Origin: Krasilnikovozyma curviuscula
Taxonomy: Eukaryota > Basidiomycota > Tremellomycetes > Cystofilobasidiales > Mrakiaceae
NCBI GenBank assembly: GCA_014825775.1
Contig: MVAQ01000163.1
Coordinates: 1 to 49,223, forward strand
Length of the DNA: 49,223 nucleotides
Reading direction: 5' to 3'
Shown here: in pieces, positions 24,370 to 34,916 of the stretch
How positions within the stretch are numbered: the first letter of the stretch is position 1
Layout of the letters: the number at the start of each line of letters is the position of its first letter
The notes under the pieces: model-generated
The model's database searches: none
What the model was told of the DNA's origin: nothing
Seen by the model: the letters and a program-made list of their open reading frames with translations, nothing else
Program-made: the position numbers and the translations under genes

Positions 24370-26832
24370 ATGGCCGAAGAGTACGTTCAGCCCTTATATC
24401 ATTAGGGATTTCTTTATAAAATAACGCTCCTCCCTATCTCGTCTCTCAGCTCGTACCTCCCAGCAATCATTGGTGTCTTCTACACCGTCTTTGATAACAA
24501 ACTAGGACCTATCGTCAAGTACCAAGTACCTTCCAACATCGTTTCATCTCCTGACCAGCAGCTCAGTGGCCGATCTGGTGGTGGTGGTGGAACTGTAGCA
24601 ACAGCGACCTCAGGTGGTACCACTTCCAGCGTGAACCTGGAGTCAAGTCGTAGTCCAGCTCCAAGCAGCATCAGCGTCAGCGTCCAGCCCGTCAGAAGCA
24701 TTAGTCGATCTCGCCTTGGACCTGGAGCAGAAAAGGAACGACAGCGGAGCAGGAGTCGAAGCCGAGAGAGATCTAATCGAGACCGAAGCCCTTCTGGTTC
24801 TTTCCCACAACAACCTCTAGCGAGCTCGCTATTTCTACCCTCGCTGTCATCAAGTAAACAACAAGAACTCTCCAGCCAGCTGTCGTTGCAGAATCAGCCT
24901 CTAATCGACTTCAACTCCATATCTCAGTATGTCATTCCTCAAAAACCGTTCTGTGGGAGGCTGGTCAGCATTCTGGCGGGTGAAGGTGGTGGATACAGGT
25001 GTGTAGGATGGCCAGTGTGTATAGAAGATCAAAAATATGAGAGGAACGACTTCAGGTAGGTACTGAACTTGGGCCAGGTCAAGCCTTGACTACTCACTCG
25101 AATACTGCAACTCTTTACAGGTTCAATATCGTCTTTGTCTTCCCAGCTCAATCAACCCAACAAACCCATTTCTTCACACCACTTGTAAAGAAAACGAATA
25201 GACTCTTGCGAGCGTTTGAAGTCGACTCGTCTTACCTCTCATCCCCAAACACGTCGCACAAGGTCCTGAACGTCATTGAACAGCTCTTCGAAGATCTCAA
25301 CACATATGAGGAGACAAGTATACCCGTTCTAGATTTTGGAAACGCACTAGATTTGAGGGTTGGAAGTGGCTGGCTAGACAAGTGAGTAGCTCCCCAATGT
25401 TCATTTTATTTTCGCTACTGACTTGGCATTCTTTCACGTCTGTGACAGTCCTCCGGCAGTGGAAGACTGGCACGTCCCCATATCACTAGTAGATCTTTCT
25501 CCCAAAGCACATGAAGAGAACTGGGATCTCACCATGCTTCGAGTAAGTCATCCTCAAGCGTTTCTTGGTGGGAGCTTGCTTACTGACGGATCCCGCTTGG
25601 CGCAGATATCTCCTTTCATTGATGGAGTGAGGCATGTCAAGTTAATTGCTGAACTAGCTGACTGTGATCTGCATATGACTCGACTATGCATTCAACATCT
25701 CCTGTGGGTCTTCCTGAAGCTACGTCGTATCGCTTGTGACAAGATAGCCTGCTGACTGAGCTTTGGTTTATAGATACTACCAAGTTGTGATAATCACAGA
25801 CATATTCCAACATTCTAACATATATACGCTGAAACCATCTATTCAGTATTTAGCTGAGGATCCATCCGTGGCTAGCGAGTGCGCTGCGTATGTGCTATCC
25901 AGTCGTACGTACTCGCTTCCTTCATGAGTTGCTGGTACACAGTGCTGACAAATAGCGTACTTATGTAAAACTCAGTCTCATACGATCCACCATCTTGGCC
26001 GCAGCTCCTTAGACTCTACACGAAGCTAAATCCTAATACGTCCGTCAAGGAATGGCAGAGGGCGAATCCATCCATCGCAGCGATGGGAATCGATGTGAGG
26101 AGGTTCATCTCCTTTGGTATCATCAAAGGATTTTTGCGAAGAGTCCATCGATGGCCTGTGAGGGCTGAGCTCGCACTCACCCCCCCGATGGGGACGATGC
26201 ATGACAGTCGAAGCTCAACCAACGCCAACTCTGCCCGTGGTGCTCATTACAAGAGCTGGGATCGACCAGGTGTCACCATTGGCTCAGAAAACGATTCTGG
26301 GTTTCAATCTGAATCCGGTATCGATCCCAATCAAAGCAACATCACCGCCAACGACTCTGGTTTCAGTAACATTGGCGCCCCTGATTACATCCAGGACCTA
26401 CCAGCTCAGTATTACCACCAACATCAGCAGACGATGCCCTCAAGAGCGGGTAACGACTCAACGAGTATGTCAAGGTCCCCTGGTGATAGCCAGTTTAGTC
26501 ATCACTACACCAACAGCAGAAAACAACATCTATATCCGACAGCATCCGTCACTTCTCTCAACAACACCTCGCCCAAAGACACGAAATCACTGATAGCACC
26601 AAACACGGTATCATCTCGGTTGAAGAAAACTCGTGAACAAGTAGTCGTAGGACATCCAGTTGACTTGCTTCCGCTTTTGGACGGCAATCACAACACGGAC
26701 GAACTGAGCGTTAGGTTTGGTGTCGGTTGGGCGAAGCTGGAGAATTGGTTCAGAAGCATAGGCGGTGTGATGCAGGGAGAAGAGCAGAGGATACCCGGGG
26801 ACTACGGAAGTGTTAAAGTCGTGCTCAGATAG
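24370..26832 (+). CDS. NPR2: Npr2 (NPRL2), SEACIT/GATOR1 subunit
   Basis: Seven exons: 24370-24380, 24450-25055, 25121-25381, 25449-25542, 25606-25703, 25774-25904, 25976-26832; 685 aa. The 11-nt first exon codes MAE plus two bases. It leads into SYLPAIIGVFYTVFDNKLGP and VKYQVPSNIV, the conserved start of the Npr2 longin-like domain. Further family segments are SQYVIPQKPFCGRL, YRCVGWPVCIED, NIVFVFP, LYYQVVIITDIFQHSNIY and, near the C-terminus, HPVDLLPLLDGNHNTDEL. Npr2 acts with Npr3 and Iml1 to inhibit TORC1 when amino acids or nitrogen run short, at the vacuole. An Arg/Ser-rich insertion (residues ~90-135) and a Ser/Asn-rich insertion (nt 26200-26600) make it longer than yeast Npr2. The family call is firm. 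Confidence 0.93.
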
Positions 26833-26925
26833 TATCTCAGTGACTTGTGATCACCAGCTGATCCCAAGGACTTGTGTACAACAATTATCATAACGCTACA
26901 AATGGTATGCAAGGACATGTAATAA

Positions 26926-29477
26926 CTAGAACATATATTCCATGGTAAAAGTGAGGTTGTTTTCCAGGGTTTCAGGAGAGGTAGAACTGTTTGCGTAGGT
27001 TGGTGAAGCGGTGGATTGGGGAGTTGATGGACAAAATGTATGGTCAAAGAACTCAGACAGATTCACCATCTCGTCAAAGATCTTTATCTCTTCTAGTATC
27101 GAATCAACCTGAAAGACGCTCTCAGCAGCCTTCGACCAAGCGAAAGCAAGCTGGTTCAACCCTGCCTTCATCCAGCCTACTTCCCGCATTTTCACCTCAA
27201 ATGTATAGCCTGTGGCAACATCGACAGGAGCAGAAGCCATGAACTTAGCAATTCTCCCGAGCTCTAGAAAGAATGCTGCTCCTCCCATCAACATGTCGCT
27301 GTTGAGACGCTTCGCGACCTCGAAGGCACAGTCTCTGCAAACAGCAAGGGTTGAAATGAAACACTGCTGATAGACCAAATCTAACTCAGGCGTGAGATGG
27401 CGGTGTGGCTCCAGCATGCTCTGATAAACCAAACGGTATCAATGTCACGTGTGTTGAGTCGGAGTTTTCTAAGATTAGGGAAAAAAACGAACTAGTATCC
27501 TGATCCATAAGCGACTGCCCACGAACCTGAGCAAGAGACCAAAGTAGCGACGTACATCCTAAACGAAACAGAATGCACATATTCAGTGTGCTATTGACTA
27601 CAAGAATAACGTCCAAGGGTGGTGAAACGTACCTGAGATGTTGGACGCTCACGCTACGAAGGAAGGTGAAGCGTAGAAGTAGTAAATTAGACAGTCAGAA
27701 ATAAAAATCGTGAAATCTGATTAAGGAAAATCTCACCTCCAGCCTTTCAATTTCTTCAGAAGGAATCTCATCTATCTTCTTCGTTAGCTCTGCACCCCAC
27801 TTCCAGATGGCGGACAGTGTGTCCGATGCCTTTCGCGTTTCACGAGCCAATACAGAGGGAAAGTCAACCTTGTCTCCCTTTTCAAGAAGATCTGTGAAGT
27901 TTGAAATGATTTCATGACTTTCGCCAATCATCATGACTCCAATGATTGCCGTCATTGGTACTGAGGGAGCTTGAGTGAACGGTGCATGCAGCTGTGGGAC
28001 TTTGGGGAATGCAGCTCTGAGGTTCTCCCGCCAACTAGATATTGATAACACATCAATTACGAAACGAATCTTCAAGATAAGTATGAGTTGACTCACTCTG
28101 GTTTGGTATGTATTTGTCCAATGACATCTGTCCGAGCGAGAGCAATCTCAATCCAGGAATTAAACGTCATTCTCAGCTCTTCCTTTGAGTCATCCCAGCT
28201 TCCTTCGTTCCAGGTGGTAATCATGTCTGGTTCCTGCTCAAAATTGCGAGGAGGGAATATACGATTTGGTTCGTGGTATGAGTTAACTGTCATTCTCAAC
28301 TTCGCCCATTGTTCAGCAACAACTTTCCGGTTTGCCTCCAGCATCTGAAGTGAATCCTGCCAAGAAACCAGATTTAGAAATGGGAGAGTGAGATCCAGAA
28401 ATGGGACTGAGAACCTACGGAATTGTTCGATCCTTCCACTTCACCCATCAGCTTTGCTCGCCATTCGATGCACGGACTAAGGACTAGCAACGCCTGAATC
28501 CCGCTGACGCTGGCAGTCTTCATGATGTTTTCCTCCTCCATACTGACCATAGCGCGTCTGAAGAGAGCTTGGCAAACTTTTTCTCGCGCTAAACCAGCAA
28601 GATGAGAGGGAGTATTGGGAGCTGGATTGGAATGTAAGAAGGAAACTCAGTGAGCGATCGCTTGTACACAGGAGGTCGCTATCGACGAACCGACAACGAT
28701 TGGGTTTGCAGAATAACGCGCTCCTAATGCTAAAATGGCTGCACCAAGAGTTCTTTCACCCAGACTTAGATTTCTTGAGTAAGCGACTCCGGGTTGCATA
28801 GTGAAGTCCAGATCTTCCAAGAAGCCGTTGACAGTTGCGTCTGATACTGTAGTACAGGGATATGTCAATTCAATGACAGCGTAGGATTCAGAAGAAATTT
28901 AGCTAACCAGCGTTATGTTGGAAGTGGGCATGGGTTCTGAAAGTATAAATGAGGTCTCGAGCGACGGAAACCGCCAATACGCGTTGGTGCATAAACGCGC
29001 TGGACGACGACGGACCAGGAAGTGAGACTTGGGCATTCGAGCCAGATGAGATCGAAGAGGAAGGAATAGGTTTAGTGCGCTTTCGACTCGAGAGGAAATC
29101 CTTGGTGCTGTGTCGAGCCCAAGAAGGTAACGTCAGTTTTCCAGAGGAGAATTCAGTTGAATTAGGGGACACCTCACCAGTCTAGATCTAATAACGAAGT
29201 AGAAACAGCTTTAGCCAGAACGAGGCAAGACGAGGAAACAGTCGGTACGGGGCCCACGTACGTTTTGAAATACAGCGTAAGCACTTCATGCCCAAATGAA
29301 CTTCGCCCTCTCCATTCGAGAAGTCACACCTTAGCTTAGCAGACCGACAACCATCACAACTAGAATATTGTCCTGTACCGCTGTCGGTCAGCGTTAAGCT
29401 CGAGGTCTCAAGCGACACAGGTTCCACTCACTACGTCTCCTCTTCATGCTAGGTTGGGACGAAACACTCGAAGCCAT
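26926..29477 (-). CDS. Zn2Cys6 fungal transcription factor, tandem copy A
   Basis: Eleven exons: 29477-29432, 29372-29262, 29187-29178, 29107-28908, 28846-28691, 28621-28419, 28356-28097, 28034-27737, 27653-27633, 27558-27493, 27420-26926; 621 aa. It starts MASSVSSQPSMKRRRR, then the binuclear zinc cluster CDGCRSAKLRC...CLRCISKHLDC. Its third and fourth Cys are 14 residues apart (usual 5-12). Exon 3 is 10 nt and codes HLD plus two bases of the last Cys. The middle region is helical and resembles the fungal-specific regulatory domain (GERTLGAAILALGARYSANP, LAGLAREKVCQALFRRA, LRMTFNSWIEIALAR, PSVPMTAIIGVMMIGES). The target genes are unknown. It is closely related to the next gene (29878-32576), in the same orientation. 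It is convergent with NPR2, with 93 bp between the ends. Confidence 0.88.
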
Positions 29478-29877
29478 TGGAGTCAGAGCTGTCGTTCCAG
29501 AAACTATTTAAGGAAAACGAGAAAGGGTGAGGAGGTCTGCAACATGGTTGTAGAAAATTCTTGGGCTGCTGTTTCATCTACTTCGTCACGCCCTCGAGCA
29601 GAATCCATGGAGGATCGGATGCCAGTTGCCACCACCACGAAAGTCAGCTTCACATGCAAGTATAAAGAGAGCATAACGAAATTGCGAAAAGCTTCAGAGA
29701 TAACTAGCTTCAACGTAAGTAACAGAAGAGAGCAGAAAAACGACATTGAAGTAGTGAGGTGCACAGGCATTGCTGGCGATCGATCGTCAATAAGAGATGG
29801 TTACAACAGCTTTTTGGATACAGCTACAGATACGTAAGAATTTGTCTTTTTTCTAATGGCACCTTAACCTCGTACAA
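29478..29877. other. intergenic between the two Zn2Cys6 genes, 400 bp
   Basis: It holds the 5' region of copy A and the 3' region of copy B. ORFs on both strands (29454-29837 and 29504-29770) overlap it with no domain or splice support. I see no repeat that would mark the duplication junction. Confidence 0.4.
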
Positions 29878-32576
29878 TTAAAACTTCGAATCTACCGCAA
29901 AACGCAGATAATCCTGGATCTGGTCCGTAAGGCCAAAACAAGAAACAGTCGCCGTCGTCATTGGCGGTGGAGAGCCATCAAAAGAATCGGTCAATTTGGA
30001 GAAAAAAGATTTGGTTGACCATAGGGGTGAAGAAGCATCGACTTCGGGAACAACGACGAGCTCATCAAACATTCTTGAATCGCTCATAACCTTGTCAACC
30101 TTCGCGACACTGTTTGAGGCGGTGGACCATGCAAAGCTGAGATGCTTCAGGCCTTCCTTCATCCAGTCCACCTCTTTGGTTTTAATTTCAAACGTGAAAC
30201 CGAAAGAGACGTTCACCGAAGCTCCCGCCAAGAACTCAGCGATGACACCCATGTCGCTGGATCGAGTATATGAAAGCTACAGTTAGCTTTCCAGGTTCAA
30301 GGCGAAAATATTAGCGACAAACAAGCTTACAGTAAGAAAGAAGGCCCTCCCATGAGCAAATCTCCCTGGAGAAGCTTCGCAACTTCAGCTGCACATTTTC
30401 TGCTTGCACCGACCGCACAATTGACACTTCTTTGATAGACCATGGCAAGTTCATGTGAGTGGGACTGGTAAGGTTCAATCATTTTCTGTCGTCCAAGAAG
30501 GTCAAACATCGGATTAGAGGCCAATTTCACCAGGCTTCGAGAAGAAAGATCTTCACTCACGGTCATCCGAATCCACAACAGGCTTCCGACAAAGTTCAGT
30601 AGAAGCCCCCAGTAACGTCGTACATCTTGCGAAGTTGGCCGTTCTCTCTATATGATGACGAGAGATATAAAATACGTTAACGCTGGTAGAGGAGTTTGGA
30701 AGGTTAAAGCTCACCTCTAGCTCCTCAAGCTCTTCCTTCGGGATCTCTTCGATTTTCTGCTTCAACTGAGCTCCCCAGCTCCAAACAGCGATCAAATCAT
30801 CCATAGCTTGACTCAACGTCAAAGCTAAGTTCTGCAATGTGCCCTTAGAGAATCCATTCATGAATCGCTGCATAACCTCGTGTGATTCGCCAATCATGAG
30901 AACACCGATGAGAGCCGTCATGGGCACAGACGGTGCCTGATTGAACGAGCTGTACAATGTTGGAACTTTCGGAAAGGCTTCTCTAAGATGCTCTCGCCAA
31001 CTGAGGCAAAAAGAGATACGGATTCAGCGAGAGGGTGGTGGTTGATTAACAAGGAGGTCCATCACTTACTGAGGGTGTGTATGAACACTCCCGATCACAT
31101 GAGAACGAGTGAGAGCGATTTCGATCCAAGAGTTGAAGGTCATTCTGAGTTCTTCTTGTGAGGTGCCCCTGCCAGTTCCATCTCGTGCTGCTAGTTGTGT
31201 AGACCAGCTATACTGAGTGTCTTCGTCTTCGAACGTTGTTGGTGGAAAGATACGAGTAGGCTCATAGCAGGAGTCAAATGATATATGAAGGCTCTTCCAA
31301 TGTGATAAAATGCAAGCCTTGACTTTAGCGAGCTGTTGAAGGTTGTGCTGTGGATGGAAAATCAACACATGAGCGGATGCAGTCTTTGGTTGACGTTTCT
31401 AGAACTGACCGAATTATGAGACCCTTCTACCTCCCCAAGGATTGCAGCCCTCCAATGCAGCATTGGGCAGAGCACCAGAAGCGATTGGATACCGTTCACC
31501 GACGGTGACTGGAGCAGGTTTTCTTCTTCCATGCAAAGCTCAGCACGACGAAAGAGGACCTGGCAAGCCTTCTCGCGGGCTATCCCTGCAAGATGAAATG
31601 GAGTGTTTGGAGCTGATGTGAAATGGAAAGGAAAACAGGAAACAGGGTTAGTTCGTTCTCCTCAACTGAGTTGAAGCGAGAAGACTTACGGACGATGACA
31701 GGATTCGCTGAGTACCTTGCACCGAATGCAAGGATAGCAGCACCTAGTGTTCTTTCACCAGGTTGAAGTTTGGGCTGATGAGTAGAACAGGTACCACCAG
31801 GTTGAAGAGAACTGTCGAGGTCGTCGAGAAAGTGGGATAGGGTAACGTCGGCAACTACGATAACATCAGATCAGTAAACAAGCGCTCGCTAGGAAGAAGC
31901 GGCCAGAAAGTGAAAGAAAGTAGGAATGTGTACCTGCGTTGTGTTGAAAATGTGTTTGCGTAGTGAATGTTATGATCAAGTCTCGCGCAACCGAAACGCA
32001 GACCGCTCGGCGCTGCATCGCAGAAGACGAAGAGCTTGGGCCTGGTATGTACAAACGTTGCGATGAGAAGTACCTTGCTGCCGCTGGAGAGCTGTTTGAC
32101 TCTGGTGTGGAATACGACTGAGGTGACAGTGACGAAAAAGGGTTACGCCTTCGAGTGCTAATGAAGAGCTTAGTGCTGCAAAGGGCCGTGGTCAGTGTCA
32201 CGGAAGCCGACGAGGAAAGAATCCGACCATCTCACCAGTCCAGATCTATTTCAATCAAAACACAGAGTAAGCTCGTCAGTACTAGCTCGTGCCAATAAAT
32301 AGAAGCCGGGCCTCCTCACGTTTGCAGATACACCGCTTGCATTTCATGCCTGCCCAGTCCCTGTTCTCGGTTTCACCTGCTGAGTAGTCGCATTTAACTC
32401 TGGCAGTACGACAGGCGTCACAAGAAATGTTTTGTCCTACGTAAAAAGCATCGTCAGCTGGTATTTTTTGTCACAAGTATTAAAGGTATGGGTCACCAAC
32501 GCCGTTTCTTCTTCGACCCCGAAATTGGTGTGAGAGAAGTATGCCTTCTCTTCTTCAGTTCTATAATTGAGTCCAT
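29878..32576 (-). CDS. Zn2Cys6 fungal transcription factor, tandem copy B
   Basis: Eleven exons: 32576-32501, 32436-32320, 32245-32236, 32175-31934, 31854-31690, 31612-31410, 31347-31070, 31000-30715, 30647-30561, 30485-30331, 30256-29878; 665 aa. Zinc cluster CDACRTARVKC...CKRCICKHLDC with 16 residues between Cys 3 and 4, and again a 10-nt exon coding HLD. It aligns with copy A along its whole length (GERTLGAAILAFGARYSANP, LRMTFNSWIEIALTR, PSVPMTALIGVLMIGESHEV, RERPTSQDVRRYWGLLL). It has an intron near the 3' end (30330-30257) that copy A lacks, and it lacks the copy A intron at 27632-27559. The donor of intron 1 (gttggt) was chosen because it gives RRQNISCDAC, matching copy A. An in-frame ATG in a good context at 32699 could extend the N-terminus by 41 residues. 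Confidence 0.87.
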
Positions 32577-33104
32577 TCTTATCAGCTCTGTGGATGTCGA
32601 GAAGCTCCAGTGGCCATATTTGTAAGCTACGTGAACGCAGCGATCCACCCCCTCTTTAGACAAGAAATCCACGACGGATGAGGGGGTTTGCGCCACCATG
32701 GTTTTGTTTACAAGAAAAGCCGTCTGAGAACAAGATGACCGAGCAGTGTATTTGATTGAAATACCTTCATTGGTGTTTAGTTTACCACCTTCGCAAATTG
32801 CGACATTTTCAAGAAGCGTTTTGCTGCGAAGTCTGTCATACCTGTGAGGCAGGCACCGGCGGAGGGGAATATGGACGGAGCAGTGTACAACAAGTGGTAA
32901 CCAGGAGGGGTATTCCAACATCTGAAACCAGCTGCTGGCTTGTAACGTAACAGCGTATCGTTCAATTCTATTGCCCTGGTCCTTAATGGATCCATTACTG
33001 AATGGCTTGGCGGATATTCCTGACAGCCTGTCCGGGACCTCCTCACCGACCTCTGTGAACCGCTGGTACGACTATGAGGTTTGAAGGCTAAATGATACTC
33101 CAGA
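32577..33104. other. intergenic, 528 bp
   Basis: It lies between the start of Zn2Cys6 copy B and the 3' end of the first small duplicated gene. It contains the possible N-terminal extension of copy B (to 32699). A long minus-strand ORF spans 32777-33358, but it crosses the splice sites inferred for the small gene, so it is probably chance. Confidence 0.4.
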
Positions 33105-33569
33105 TTAGCCCTTGTTGTATACAAAGCTCCCGATCTGTATAGGTGGGCGAAAGCAAGGTCAAGATTTAATCGTTTGTCGAAACTGTCTTCTCTACACATC
33201 CAGCAGCCAGATGAGACTTCACTCACTCTGATATTCAGGTACAGCCTCGGCTTTATTCCAATCATTTCAAAGTAGAGCACCCGAGGGATGATAGTGACTG
33301 GGCAATGCTTCCAAATTGTCAGTCCAGATTGAGAGGGCTGGTGCAAGGGTGTGCACACTCACAATTCTACAACGAAACAAGGTTAGGAAAGATTGATGAA
33401 GGTCAGCCTGGACTCTCCAAAAGATGGCATTGAAGCAGGACGAAGCAATGCTCACTCTTCGTCTGGGCTGATCTGTCGTCGGAAAGAGCAAAAGACCAGG
33501 AATGCGGATGTCAGCAATACGGCTGCTAGGGAAGACACAGGGCAGATACAGGTGAATCGTAGACTAACA
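33105..33569 (-). CDS. small multi-exon gene of unknown function, copy 1 (5' end not resolved)
   Basis: Exons inferred by comparison with copy 2: 33569 upstream (5' limit unknown), 33522-33456, a 4-nt exon AATT at 33366-33363, 33297-33227, 33134-33105. The product contains LLLFPTTDQPRRR, then NFTIIPRVLYFEMIGIKPRL, and ends IGSFVYNKG. The same exon order, phases and stop codon occur in copy 2 about 800 bp away. The differences are mainly at third codon positions, while intron sequences and lengths differ. That pattern supports coding. At the codon where copy 2 has its ATG this copy has TTG, so the start is either further upstream or lost. I recognise no family. Confidence 0.4.
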
Positions 33570-33894
33570 GCTCCAAGGCATTTCCAGAAAGTAGCACAGA
33601 TAGTGGGTAGAGGTTGCAATGGGTCGTTGGGAGTATCGCACAGCCTGAGCTGGGATCCCTTCCCCGCCCCGACGCATGAAAATCCAGACGGGTGGCAAGT
33701 TGGACCGCAAACGCAGAATCTCAGAGAGAATTTTGTGCTTTGTTATGAGGCACCAGTTGGGGTACATACTGTAGCTGATAGGAAAGCTTGCTCTGGAGAA
33801 ACGATTACAAGAGGCGAGCAGTACAATCAACAAGCTAATGGGATGTGCTACACCACTCAGACATAACTCAGTGACCCCAGGCATCGTCATCTAC

Positions 33895-34392
33895 TTAGCC
33901 CTTGCTATACACGAAACTTCCCACCTAGATAGAGGCGAGATAAGGAATGTGTGAGCTTTTCTCTCCGCATCGACCCTGCTCTCCTCCCCTTCGTAATGTA
34001 CATAGAAGTGACACTCACTTTGATTCTCATCCTGATATAAAGCCTTGGCTTAGGCCCAATCATCTCAAGATAGAGCATTCCTGGAATTATAGTGACTAGG
34101 CGATCAGGGGAGGAAGGAAGAACCGTTTCAAAAGGTGCGATGAACGACACCATCTCTGGAGGACGACCGCCAATTTACTACTCACAATTCTGTGGTTCAG
34201 GTCAAATCGAGTTCCATACGAGGTTATCAATACCAGTCCAGAGATGATCAACAGTTACGAAGGGACTCTTACTCTGTGTTTTGGTTGGTCTACGGTCGTA
34301 AAGCTTTGAATGGGAAACGGAAGCAACAAGTCTGTCAACAACACTGCTGCTCTGCTGCAAAGGCTGCGAGTTCGGCCCACTTACAGCTCCAT
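33895..34392 (-). CDS. small multi-exon gene of unknown function, copy 2 (66 aa)
   Basis: Exons 34392-34385, 34354-34273, 34189-34186, 34095-34019, 33924-33895; 66 aa with ATG and TAA. The ATG at 34392 sits in a good context (GCCATGG). Product: MELRAAVLLTDLLLPFPI, then TTVDQPKHR, NFTIIPGMLYLEMIGPKPRL and VGSFVYSKG. The third exon is only four bases (AATT) flanked by AG and GTGAGT, as in copy 1. Four introns in a 66-residue gene is odd, so these may be the 3' exons of a longer gene. An acceptor-like CTTTAG just upstream of GATGCC (about 34397) would allow that. I recognise no domain. Support is the codon-level conservation with copy 1, not homology to a known family. Confidence 0.42.
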
Positions 34393-34916
34393 GGCATCCT
34401 AAAGTTTGACAGTTGCTTAAAGCTGATCAGAAGAGAGCGGTGGTTGGTTGTAGCACTGCATTGCCTTGCCTTTGTTGATTTCCATCCTGAGTCCGATTTC
34501 AAATGTACGCGGTTTCAACGCTATTTACCGCCAGTCAAAGAAACGGTCCCGTCATCTGGAACGGTCCTTTGGCTCTGAGCTACTTCCGTCTGCTTTAAAT
34601 AAGGCAGATGAGACGTGAAGAGTTTTAGAAAGCACATGCGTCTGATGCTACGTCACGAGCGAGAAGATGGACCACCTTGCTCAATCTTGCAAGAAACTTT
34701 TTTTCGTGATGCCGAATCCAATGTGTAATCATTAAGAATTATATGAAGAAATATAGAAAAGCGTAAAAGCACAAGCAACGGTTGACCTAGAACCAGCAAA
34801 AAGTAATACAGATGAGATATTCCAAAGGAGGGCAGAAGACGCGCACGAGCGAGCTTCCCTCCTTGATCTCTTTTAATTCCCCCCAGATAACCCGATAAAA
34901 AGAAAGATGGGAACTC
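34393..34916. other. intergenic, about 520 bp
   Basis: It lies between small-gene copy 2 and the 3' end of the MFS transporter. It may contain further 5' exons of copy 2 (an in-frame short ORF with ATG at about 34485 on the minus strand ends quickly). I see nothing else that I can name. Confidence 0.35.

Noticed and set aside
32777..33358. Minus-strand ORF of 193 codons
   Set aside because: It reads through GTGAGT/AG splice signals that are conserved between the two small-gene copies; only its VTIIPRVLYFEMIG segment belongs to an exon.
33393..33866. Plus-strand ORF of 157 codons
   Set aside because: It runs opposite the small duplicated gene, whose exon-by-exon conservation lies on the minus strand; no motif on the plus strand.
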